Assembly (NCBI GenBank): GCA_003171315.1
Contig: PMYE01000114.1
Location: 1,872-42,050, forward strand
Direction of reading: 5' to 3'
Length of the DNA: 40,179 nt
Source: Acidobacteriaceae bacterium
GTDB taxonomy: Bacteria; Acidobacteriota; Terriglobia; Terriglobales; Acidobacteriaceae
The stretch's first letter is position 1; the number at the start of each line of letters is the position of its first letter. Made by a program: the position numbers and the translations under genes. This document shows positions 1 through 7,687 of this stretch, in pieces. The notes beneath the pieces are model-generated. The model was given only the letters and a program-made list of their open reading frames with translations. It was not told the DNA's origin and did no database searches.

Positions 1-284
1 GCCAAAATTCGCTCAGGATGACAGCTTATTTGTGATGCGAACTTCTGACTCACCACACTAGTGATTGTCATCGCAAAATATGCGGCGCTTCCCGCAGAAA
101 CTGCGTGGAGTAAGTCGTGATCGCCTCAACGCCCATGAATTTGTGGCAGGATCGGAGGATTCCATCCCATATGGAGAGTCGAGATGTGGCGCGGTGGTTT
201 AGGAGCCGCCTATCTGTTTCCGGCCCTTTCGTATGCCGGTGCCTCATTAGCTGCTCCCTGCTCCGTTTCCACATCCCGCTCGTC

Positions 285-318
285 GAACCTGGACATGCGG
301 ATTTCCCGCATCCGGCTC
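285..318 (-). ncRNA. Group II intron domain V hairpin
   Basis: Read on the minus strand this 34-nt segment begins GAGCCGG and ends in GGTTC. GAGCC pairs with GGTTC at the base, TGCGG pairs with CCGCA at the top around a GAAA-like loop, and a TG bulge lies on the 3' side. This is the catalytic domain V layout of bacterial group II introns. One unpaired A in the lower helix (TCCAGGTTC) departs from the usual continuous helix and may be a decay mutation. It sits just 3' of the maturase stop, as expected for an ORF located in domain IV. Confidence 0.75.
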
Positions 319-330
319 ACGGAGGAAACT

Positions 331-1038
331 TCACGACTTCGCCCACGAAAAGCTGGTTGTCCGCTGTGAGAGCCGGATCAGGCCAAGTTGCTGGTCGATA
401 TAGCGATCCGAAAAACGGTGGATCGCTGGCCAGTGCACTTGGTGTTTTCTGCACAGCCACTGACGAAGCCTTCGGCGGGCATGTCGTTCAATTACCCGAT
501 AGGCTTGGCTGACTGGACCGAGGCAGAAGTAGTTAGCCCATCCGTTCATTGTCCGGTTGAGTGATTCCACCACCTTCTCCGGCTCCAGCGGGAGCTTTGT
601 CCGTCCGGTCTCGGTACTGATCACCGCACAGATACGCATCACGCGCTTCTTCGACGGTACCGTGCCCAGATAGGCCCGTCCCGTCTGCGGTGAAAAGCAT
701 CGTCCAAACGTATATCCCAGAAAATCGAACCTCTCTTCCGGCAGCCTCGCAACCCGCGTCTTGCTTTCGTTCACCGTCAGCTTCAGCTTGGTCATCATGA
801 CCCGCATCGCGGCCAGAGCTTCTTCTGCTCTGCCCCGACAACAGATCACCAGATCATCAGCGTAGTTGACGATGCACGCTCCCAGACGTCTTTCGTGTCC
901 GAGTTTCTTCCACCCCAACACGAACCGGCGCATGTAGATATTGCTGAGCAGTGGACTGACCGGAGAACCCTGTGGGGATCCTCGGCCCTCATCCCGATTG
1001 CGCGTATTCCGATGCTTCTTCCCGCGCATCGGGTTCAT
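331..1038 (-). pseudogene. ltrA: Group II intron reverse transcriptase/maturase, C-terminal fragment
   Basis: The 235 residues contain the RT core motifs GSPQGSPVSPLLSNIYM and YADD. A typical RT thumb/maturase (domain X) segment follows (LNRTMNGWANYF), and the protein ends with the family-typical RTTSFSWAKS tail. Full intron maturases are about 400-600 residues, so roughly the first half (RT0 to RT3) is missing and the fragment opens in the middle of the RT domain. The opening ATG is simply the first in-frame Met. The catalytic YADD is intact, but the protein should be non-functional without its N-terminus. No frameshift is visible in the remaining part, so the truncation may be fairly recent. 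Confidence 0.85.
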
Positions 1039-1052
1039 CGTGACGAACCTGA

Positions 1053-1235
1053 CTTAAGAGACTCGAGATCACGCCCGAGATAACCGGTTTATGGCAAGTG
1101 GAAGCCCGTAAAGATCCCTCTTTTGCACGCTATATTGATTTAGACATCCAGTACTTAAATAGATGGAGCCTCTGGCTAGACATCAAAATCTTGCTGAAGA
1201 CAGCAATTGTAACATTTGCCGGAACCGGCCAGTAA
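1053..1235 (+). pseudogene. Undecaprenyl-phosphate sugar phosphotransferase, C-terminal fragment
   Basis: This fragment is absent from the ORF track. The plus frame reading RLEITPEITGLWQVEARKDP, then RYIDLDIQYL and RWSLWLDIKILLKT, ends with TAA at 1233-1235. It matches the C-terminal end of bacterial sugar transferases of the WcaJ/RfbP/EpsL type (consensus TPGITGLWQV..R.DPSF...LD..Y...WSLWLDLKILL.T). These membrane enzymes attach the first hexose-1-phosphate to undecaprenyl phosphate in exopolysaccharide or O-antigen synthesis. Only about 60 of roughly 450 residues remain, with a stop in the same frame at 1050-1052. The 5' part was removed where the group II intron remnant joins. It shows that an exopolysaccharide gene once lay here. 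Confidence 0.85.
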
Positions 1236-1314
1236 GGTAAGATTCAACCTTCGACGCACCATCGCATCAGCTGAGCCGTCATTGAGGAACGTAGGCTCAT
1301 CCGAAAAGTTAGCT

Positions 1315-4300
1315 TTAATTTGCAGATGCTGCTTGTGCGCAACCTGGTGTTACCAGCCCGGTCGGCAGATTTGTCACGCTGCACAGCCATTGCGGGTATA
1401 GAGGGTCGTAGGCCGGTGTGCTGCTTGGTATCTGATAGCCGTAGCCCTTCGCTGCCGCATTTGTCGGCGTAAAGTTGGCAATCAGCTGCGCCATACAAGC
1501 CGACACACTGACGGTGCCATTGCAAGACGGCGCGCCCGGATTTACCGGGTTAGTGAAAGTGGGATTCATATCCGTAACCAAGTTCGGCCCGGATGAAAAG
1601 CCGGCGCTGTTGTACGTTCCCACATTGTTTCCCAGAGCGCTATAGGCATACGTCGAGTAAATCTTATCAGTGGCGTTACCGTTGGAAATCCAGTACGCAT
1701 ACGCTTGGCCGCTGGCGCATCCGGGAGTTGACGCTTGGACGACGGCCAAATTCTGATCGATCAGCGTGTACTCGCCTGGATTAGGAGAATTGTTCAGCGC
1801 GATTTGACCACAGGGAAGTGGGGTCAGAAGAGAGGAGGAGTAGTTGCCGTAAGCCGTGTTATGCTCGACGTAGACGTTTGCGGCTGTATTCCCACCGCCC
1901 CCCTCAACAACCCCTGCAGCACCATTGAAAACCGTGATGTTGTTATCGACGACGATCTGTTGATTGTAGGCCGAAGACAGGCCTTCTTGCGATCCGTCCA
2001 GCGTGTCGAGAATGATTCCGCTTCCGTCATACGCGCATCCGGCAGGATCGACGTTATCGAACGAGAAGTTCCCGGCTATGTAGAGGTGTGTCCCCGCTAG
2101 CGAGTCGGAGGCAATCGGTTCATAGACGCTCATCCCTGAATAACATTCTGTGTTCGACTGCGCCGCATTGTAGGCGATATTCCCAATGATCGCCACATAG
2201 TCGAAACTTGCGCTTACGGTAGTATTTGATAGCCCGATTCCTGACGCTTCGCATCCATTGGCGATGTTGTCCGCAAAAATAATGTGGTGAATTGGCATAG
2301 TGCTGTAGGCGGTGAAGCAGGCAGCATAGTTATTCCCGCCGCTGGTTGTGACTTCGAAGCCCTGCACGCCCCAGTAAGACTTTCCGATCTGGATGCCAGG
2401 CTGCCCTGATGGTGAATTGATCTTGCAGCCGTCGAAAGTAGCACACTTCACCCACGCCACATTGTTTCCCGCGGCGCACGTTACGATCCCCCATTCCCAG
2501 GATTGGAAGTTTCCGGATGAGTAGGTTCCTGCCTCCGCTGTCAACACATCACCGCAGTTGACAGAGTGATTTGGCGTGAGCCACGGTGTAGTCGGGGACA
2601 GGCCGTTGTTGGAGTCGTTGCCGCCGGCCGAGGCTGGGGCAAGGTAATACGTAGCGCCGGGAGGCGGCAAAATTGTCACGGATGCTGAGGCAGATTTGGT
2701 TGTATCCGAAACGCTGGTTGCGGTAATGGTCACAGCTGCAGGAGACGGTACAGCGGCAGGGGCGGTATAGAGCCCGCTCGAGGAGATCGCACCGCAAGTT
2801 GCTCCGCTGCAGCCAAGCCCCGATTCCGTCCATGTGACTGCCGTGTTCGACGCGCCGGTGACGGAAGCTGTGAATTGTTGAGTGGTGCCGGTAGTGACCG
2901 ACGGGTTGGTGGGAGTCACGGCGACGGAGACCGCTGGCACCGGCGTACCTGTGCCGCTCAGGCCAATCACCGCCGTACCGTTGGCCGAAGAGTTGCTGGT
3001 GATGGTCAGTTGACCTGTCGCGGCACCCACGGCGGTGGGATCGAACGATATATCCACTGTCGTCGCTTGGTTCGGTGTCAACGTTATGGGGAGCGCAGGC
3101 CCCGACAACGTGAAACCGGCGCCCGTCAGCGTTATTCCGTTAATCGTTACCGGTGCAGTGCCGGTGGAGGTCAAGGTTATCTGCTGCGTCGTCGGAGTGT
3201 TGACGACGACGTTGCCAAATGCCACGCTGGCGGGGTTGATGGTCAGCGCGAGTATTGTCGCATTCAGCTGCAGTGTATAGCTAGTGAACATGCTGCCCAC
3301 GCTTGCTGTTATCGTCGCCGTCTGAGCTGTCGCCACCGAGGATACGGTGGCCGTGAACTCAGCGCTGGCCACACCCGCCGGTATTGTCACCGTACTCGGC
3401 ACCGTTACAGTCGAATCGCTGCTTGACAGGTTCACCGTCAAGCCGCCACTAGGCGCCGCAGCGGTCAGGGTCACAGTGCAGGTATCCGTTCCCGCTCCCG
3501 TTATGGTTCCGCTACTGCAGGATAGCAGGCTCAACGCCGCGTTCACGGTGACGGAGACGGAATCTGTGGCCGTTGCGTAGTCGGTAGTGTCGGTCGGCGT
3601 GAAGGTCGCTGTGATGGTGTGGGCGCCCGAGCTCAGCACGGTGCCCGCCGCCGGCGAGTAGCTGAAGGCGCCGGCTACGGTTGAGGTAGCGTCAAGCTGA
3701 GTGCTGCCCAGAGCCGTTCCGTAGGTAATGGCGGCTGGGGAGTTCCAAAAGATCGCGGGCGTTGCCTTGTTCACAACCTGAGTAATCGCGCCAGATGTGA
3801 TGGCGGCGTAATTGCTGTTTCCTGGCCAGTTTGCGGTAATGGTGTGGGATCCCGCGATCAGCGAACTCGTTGTGAGCGTCGCAATTTCCCCATTTATAGT
3901 GGCAACGCCGATGGAGATGGCGCCATTATAAAATGTTACAGTGCCCGTGGGGCCGCTGGAGATTGTGGCCGTGAAGGTCACTGTGCCGCCGTATGTGATT
4001 GGCGAGTTGGAAGTCGCCACAGTTAGCGTTGGCACCGATGCGTTCAACTGCATGACAAAGGTCTTGGTGGCACTGCCCGCACTGGCCGTCAGCGTCACCG
4101 CCTGAGCGGTCGTCACTGGGGACACCGTAGCCGTGAATCCTGCGCTAGCCGCACCCGCCGGGACTGTCACCGTGCTCGGCACCGTCACCGCCGAACTGCT
4201 GCTTGACAGGTTCACAATCAGCCCGCCGCTTGGCGCCGAAGCAGTCAGCGTCACCGTGCAGGCGTCCGTGCCCGATCCCGTCATGACCCCGCTACTGCAG

Positions 4301-5364
4301 GATAGCGCGCTCAACGCCGCCGGCGCCGCCGTTCCTGCGCCGCTGAGACTGATTACGGTCGAGCTGCCTGTGGAAGAGTTGCTGGTGATGGTCAACTGAC
4401 CCGTCACCGCGCCTGCGGCGGTTGGCTCAAACTCTACATCTAGCGTCGCCGCCTGGCCCGGATTCAACGTCGCCGGAAAGGTGATTCCTGACACCGTAAA
4501 GCCAGTACCCGTTAGGGCTGCCCCGTTGATCGTTACCGGCACAGTACCGGTCGACGTCAGGATCACGGGCTGCGGCGCAGCCACCGTGTTCACCACCACA
4601 CTGCCGAAGGCCACACTGGTCGAGTTGACGCTAAGCGTGGGCACTGCCGCGCCCAGCTGCAGGGCGAAAGTCTCAGACACGCCGCCCGCAGTGGCCGTTA
4701 GCGTCACCGTCTGCGCGGTGCTGACCGAAGATGCCGTAGCCGTGAACCCGGCGCTGATTTTGCCGACGGGTACCGTCACCGTGGACGGCACCGTGATCGC
4801 GCTATTATTACTCGCCAGACTGACCGTCAGGCCGCCGCTACCCGCCGCCGCGCTCAGGGTCAGCGTGCAGGCATCCGCGGCTGACCCTATTAGGGCACTG
4901 CTGGTGCAGCTCAACGAGCTCAAGATTGCTCCGCCGGCGGTCGCGCCCGTACCTCTGAGGCCGATCACCATTGCTCCGCTGCTGGAGGCGTTGCTGGCGA
5001 TCGTTAGCTGACCCGTTGCCATCCCCGCAGCGGCCGGATTGAATTGCACATTCAAACTATAGGTTCCACCAGCGGCTATGGTGACAGGGAGGTCGCTCGG
5101 ACTAACAAGGGAGAAGGACTGCCCAGTTAGGCTGAGTTGAGTAATCTGGACCGGCGCCGAACTCCCATTTAATAGAGCGAGTGGAGTGCTCGCCGTTTGG
5201 CCGAGGGACACAGCCCCAAAGGTGACTGTGTTGGGAGATGCAGTGAGGGCTCCCGTACCTGCTCCGTTCACCACAAAAATGCCGCCGCAGCCTGACAGGG
5301 CGAAGAGGATCCAGCAGGACGAGACGATGAGTAGAACCGTGCACCAGTAGTTGAGGCGACACAT
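1315..5364 (-). CDS. Large lipoprotein with choice-of-anchor D/Ig-like repeats and C-terminal right-handed beta-helix
   Basis: I start at the ATG giving MCRLNYW, followed by a hydrophobic stretch and a lipobox-like LSGCGG. That makes a good lipoprotein signal with the Cys as anchor. The ORF also extends 38 codons upstream to a GTG at 5478, which has an AGAGGTG Shine-Dalgarno, so that start cannot be excluded. After the anchor come choice-of-anchor D (ASPM/SPD-2/Hydin-like) domains with the NPAAAGMATGQLTIASN type motif. These alternate with about three modules containing a GLTV/GLIV-NLSSS and VPSTVTVPAG pattern, plus bacterial Ig-like domains (TGTVTFYNG). The last ~400 residues, from GATYYLAPASAGGNDSNNG, look like a DUF1565/pectate-lyase-type parallel beta-helix with many Asn-rich turns. 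The role is probably cell-surface carbohydrate binding or cleavage. No catalytic residues could be assigned. Internal repeats are similar at DNA level. Confidence 0.8.
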   Translation of the reverse strand: MCRLNYWCTVLLIVSSCWILFALSGCGGIFVVNGAGTGALTASPNTVTFGAVSLGQTASTPLALLNGSSAPVQITQLSLTGQSFSLVSPSDLPVTIAAGGTYSLNVQFNPAAAGMATGQLTIASNASSSGAMVIGLRGTGATAGGAILSSLSCTSSALIGSAADACTLTLSAAAGSGGLTVSLASNNSAITVPSTVTVPVGKISAGFTATASSVSTAQTVTLTATAGGVSETFALQLGAAVPTLSVNSTSVAFGSVVVNTVAAPQPVILTSTGTVPVTINGAALTGTGFTVSGITFPATLNPGQAATLDVEFEPTAAGAVTGQLTITSNSSTGSSTVISLSGAGTAAPAALSALSCSSGVMTGSGTDACTVTLTASAPSGGLIVNLSSSSSAVTVPSTVTVPAGAASAGFTATVSPVTTAQAVTLTASAGSATKTFVMQLNASVPTLTVATSNSPITYGGTVTFTATISSGPTGTVTFYNGAISIGVATINGEIATLTTSSLIAGSHTITANWPGNSNYAAITSGAITQVVNKATPAIFWNSPAAITYGTALGSTQLDATSTVAGAFSYSPAAGTVLSSGAHTITATFTPTDTTDYATATDSVSVTVNAALSLLSCSSGTITGAGTDTCTVTLTAAAPSGGLTVNLSSSDSTVTVPSTVTIPAGVASAEFTATVSSVATAQTATITASVGSMFTSYTLQLNATILALTINPASVAFGNVVVNTPTTQQITLTSTGTAPVTINGITLTGAGFTLSGPALPITLTPNQATTVDISFDPTAVGAATGQLTITSNSSANGTAVIGLSGTGTPVPAVSVAVTPTNPSVTTGTTQQFTASVTGASNTAVTWTESGLGCSGATCGAISSSGLYTAPAAVPSPAAVTITATSVSDTTKSASASVTILPPPGATYYLAPASAGGNDSNNGLSPTTPWLTPNHSVNCGDVLTAEAGTYSSGNFQSWEWGIVTCAAGNNVAWVKCATFDGCKINSPSGQPGIQIGKSYWGVQGFEVTTSGGNNYAACFTAYSTMPIHHIIFADNIANGCEASGIGLSNTTVSASFDYVAIIGNIAYNAAQSNTECYSGMSVYEPIASDSLAGTHLYIAGNFSFDNVDPAGCAYDGSGIILDTLDGSQEGLSSAYNQQIVVDNNITVFNGAAGVVEGGGGNTAANVYVEHNTAYGNYSSSLLTPLPCGQIALNNSPNPGEYTLIDQNLAVVQASTPGCASGQAYAYWISNGNATDKIYSTYAYSALGNNVGTYNSAGFSSGPNLVTDMNPTFTNPVNPGAPSCNGTVSVSACMAQLIANFTPTNAAAKGYGYQIPSSTPAYDPLYPQWLCSVTNLPTGLVTPGCAQAASAN

Positions 5365-5492
5365 TTGAATACAGCCGCGAGCACGGCGGCGCTTCGATCG
5401 CAAGCCTCTGTTGCAGGACGACCCAATGTAGCTTGCAGAATCGAGATCCGGTGGGGCGGGGACCAGAACTCCGTGCACGGCTTCACCTCTGC

Positions 5493-5516
5493 GAGTACTT
5501 GGAGAATCAAGTACTC
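5493..5516. promoter_or_regulatory. Perfect 9-bp inverted repeat upstream of the lipoprotein gene
   Basis: GAGTACTTG, six bases (GAGAAT), then CAAGTACTC. The arms are perfectly complementary. On the minus strand it ends two bases before the AGAGGTG Shine-Dalgarno of the GTG start at 5478. It could be a dimeric-regulator operator or an RNA hairpin in the leader that controls ribosome access. No T-run follows on either strand, so it is not an intrinsic terminator. Confidence 0.6.
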
Positions 5517-5577
5517 ACGGGCCCTCACTTCCTTTTCGGAAGACGTCAATCAGAGTTTAGCAACGCTGTCGGCACTT

Positions 5578-5599
5578 AGGTAACCATTTAGTGTTACCT
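5578..5599. promoter_or_regulatory. Inverted repeat AGGTAAC-N8-GTTACCT in divergent intergenic region
   Basis: Perfect 7-bp arms are separated by 8 bases, giving a 22-bp palindrome, the size of a typical dimeric repressor or activator site. It lies between the minus-strand lipoprotein and the plus-strand biosynthetic operon, so it could act on either. The binding protein is unknown. The rest of 5600-5810 holds nothing I can assign. Confidence 0.45.
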
Positions 5600-5810
5600 T
5601 TAGATTACTTTGGTGTTGTCTAGCTTAAGCGTTTTGTATTTATTACTTAGGGCAGAACGACGTCCATTGAATGCCGCAGATCCACTCGGGGCGAGCAGAC
5701 TTGGGGCCTTAGGGGGTGTCGATTGGTGCTAACGGTGAGCCTTGGACGCGGCTCCATCGAGTAACCCTTTTCGCTTGTACTTTGGTTTATCAGATGTGCA
5801 CTTTAGGCCT

Positions 5811-5840
5811 CTGACTATTCGCCACAAATTGAGCTAGAAT
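5811..5840 (+). promoter_or_regulatory. Possible sigma70-type promoter of the biosynthetic operon
   Basis: CTGACT, 18 bases, then TAGAAT (4/6 and 5/6 matches to consensus) lies about 80 bases before the carbamoyltransferase ATG. It is the best candidate I found by eye in the gap and is not verified. Confidence 0.3.
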
Positions 5841-5923
5841 TGCTGAAAGTCAAAGCCAAAACTTTCCCACGGATCCCCACAGGCTGACGAGCCGCTTCAC
5901 GATTTCGCTTCGAGTGGAAGGCT

Positions 5924-7687
5924 ATGAAGATCATTGGAATCAGCGGGTTGGAGAACTCAGTTCCCTTCAAGCGGGCAACGTGGCCGGGCCTCGAGGAACG
6001 CGAATACCGCATAGCCCAAGGAATGGATGCGGCCGCTGCGCTAGTCATCGACGGCCAATTGGTTGCCGCTGCCGAGCAAGAGCGATTCAACAGAAAAAAA
6101 CACTCCGGAGAGTTTCCCATCGATGCCGTCCGTTTCTGTCTGGCGGAAGCTGGAATGTCTCTCGAGGAAGTTGACGAACTGGCCCATGGATTCGACTACG
6201 AGCCTTATCGCACCGTTTACTCCCAAGATAAGGTTTCGGCCGCGCTGTTCAGGGAAGTTTTTTCAAAAGAAGCGCTTCTCGCCCAGGTGCGCCGCGATCT
6301 GCCGGGGTTTCCAGAACAGAAGGTCCATTGCGTTAGGCATCATCTGGCGCATGCAGCCAGCGCGGCATTCACATCTGGTTGGGATGAATGCCTTGTCATT
6401 GTGAACGACGCGATGGGTGAAGTTGAGTGTCTCAGTGTCCACGATTTCCACGACGGAAAACTCGACGGTATCTACTCACTGAGCGCGAATGACTCCATCG
6501 GCATCCTCTATTCTCTTGTGACGCTGCAACTGGGTTTTGACTTCAACTCCGATGAATACAAAATCATGGGACTGGCTCCCTACGGTGACCCTTCCCACTT
6601 CAGGCCGTTTTTCGAACAAGCCGTCGAGCTTTGCCCGAATGGGACGATTCGAATCCCGATTCTCAGATTGAATCGAACGCGCGAGGAGCGTGAAGGCTAT
6701 CTTGCAACCCGCGCTTGGCTTGACCAGCACCTGATCCCACGCAGGCGGCCGGATGAAGAATCAGTCAGTTCCATCCATGAGGATGTAGCGGCCGCATTGC
6801 AGGAGTGTCTGGAGCACGTGATCATGCACATTTGCGGGCACTTCGGAATGAAGACAGGGCTCCGGCGTCTAGCGCTAGCGGGCGGCGTTGCGTTGAATTG
6901 CACAGCCAACGGGAAGCTGATGCATTCGGGTCTTTTCGACGAAGTCTATGTACAGCCAGTGGCAGGCGACGATGGCTCTGCGCTCGGAGCCGCCCTATAT
7001 CGAAATTCGCTCGCCCAGAAGATTCCAATCAGCCGATTTCCGGCCCCTCTCTTCGGGCCCCAGTTTTGCAGTTCCGACGTGGAAAAGGCTCTTCATCGCT
7101 TCGACGGGAAGATCCAGTTGAAACATTTCGACACAGTGGAGGAGACTTGCGCGCGTGCTGCGCGCCTCATCGCTGATGGACGCGTAATTGCATGGTCCCG
7201 GGGCCGCATGGAGTTCGGCCCGCGTGCGCTTGGAAATCGAAGCATTCTTGCCGATCCTGGTCGCGCAGAGATGCGTGATCGCATCAACGCAATGGTGAAA
7301 AAGCGTGAAGCCTTCCGCCCATTCGCGCCCGCTTGCACCGTCGAGGAAGTTCATCGCTGGTTCGAAGTGGCTCCAGGGACCGAAATGCCGTACATGATCA
7401 GCATTGTTTCTGTCCGCCCAGAGGTTCGAACGCAACTTCCAGCCATCACTCATGTCAACGGCTCGGCCCGTCTTCAAACTGTGTCTGAACGCGACAATCC
7501 CGACTTTCACGCTCTTCTCCGCGCCGTCGGCGAAGTCACGGGAAAGCAGGTCGTCCTGAATACGAGCTTCAATGTGAAAGGACAGCCCATCGTAAACACG
7601 CCCGAGGAAGCGATCGAAACGTTTCTCGGAACAGGCATCGAGGAGCTTTTCCTGGAGAACTTCCATGTCAGTCGCTGCGTCCCTTGA
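5924..7687 (+). CDS. NodU/CmcH-family carbamoyltransferase
   Basis: This enzyme transfers a carbamoyl group from carbamoyl phosphate, through a carbamoyl-adenylate, to a hydroxyl (sometimes amino) group of a small molecule. At 587 residues it is the usual family length. Visible features are the N-terminal actin/Hsp70-like fold (MDAAAALVIDG), the HHLAHAASA metal/ATP-site motif near residue 140, LALAGGVALNCTANGKL near 320, GDDGSALGAALY, and the signature EFGPRALGNRSIL near 430 followed by KKREAFRPFAP. GGAAGG lies just before the ATG. Its 3' end overlaps the start of the adenylation gene by 23 bases, so the two are probably translationally coupled and work on the same pathway. It likely decorates the product of the downstream NRPS/PKS proteins. 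Acceptor identity is not visible in the sequence. Confidence 0.93.
   Translation: MKIIGISGLENSVPFKRATWPGLEEREYRIAQGMDAAAALVIDGQLVAAAEQERFNRKKHSGEFPIDAVRFCLAEAGMSLEEVDELAHGFDYEPYRTVYSQDKVSAALFREVFSKEALLAQVRRDLPGFPEQKVHCVRHHLAHAASAAFTSGWDECLVIVNDAMGEVECLSVHDFHDGKLDGIYSLSANDSIGILYSLVTLQLGFDFNSDEYKIMGLAPYGDPSHFRPFFEQAVELCPNGTIRIPILRLNRTREEREGYLATRAWLDQHLIPRRRPDEESVSSIHEDVAAALQECLEHVIMHICGHFGMKTGLRRLALAGGVALNCTANGKLMHSGLFDEVYVQPVAGDDGSALGAALYRNSLAQKIPISRFPAPLFGPQFCSSDVEKALHRFDGKIQLKHFDTVEETCARAARLIADGRVIAWSRGRMEFGPRALGNRSILADPGRAEMRDRINAMVKKREAFRPFAPACTVEEVHRWFEVAPGTEMPYMISIVSVRPEVRTQLPAITHVNGSARLQTVSERDNPDFHALLRAVGEVTGKQVVLNTSFNVKGQPIVNTPEEAIETFLGTGIEELFLENFHVSRCVP

Larger units (their letters stand above)
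172..1052 (-). mobile_element. Group II intron remnant, 5'-truncated
   Basis: A minus-strand block holds the C-terminal half of an intron-encoded protein (331-1038), followed by a domain V hairpin (285-318). Beyond that is a conserved-looking 3' tail on the minus strand that reads towards an ATCTCGACTCT end near 172-187. The 5' ribozyme domains and the first half of the maturase are absent. Where they should be, the sequence changes abruptly near 1052 into a plus-strand sugar-transferase fragment. The left boundary is my estimate from the usual spacing of domains V and VI, and the right boundary is where the other gene becomes readable. The element cannot splice or move by itself. The sequence 1-171 holds no gene I can support and is presumably the flank beyond the intron's 3' end. 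Confidence 0.75.

Noticed and set aside
68-274. 68-residue minus ORF after the intron maturase
   Set aside because: It covers the intron 3' structural region (near domains V/VI); such ORFs are common misannotations.
2875-5011. Plus-strand ORFs opposite the lipoprotein (183, 176, 88 residues)
   Set aside because: Complement of the repetitive Thr/Ser/Val-rich lipoprotein; Val/Pro/Leu repeats are reverse-complement artefacts.
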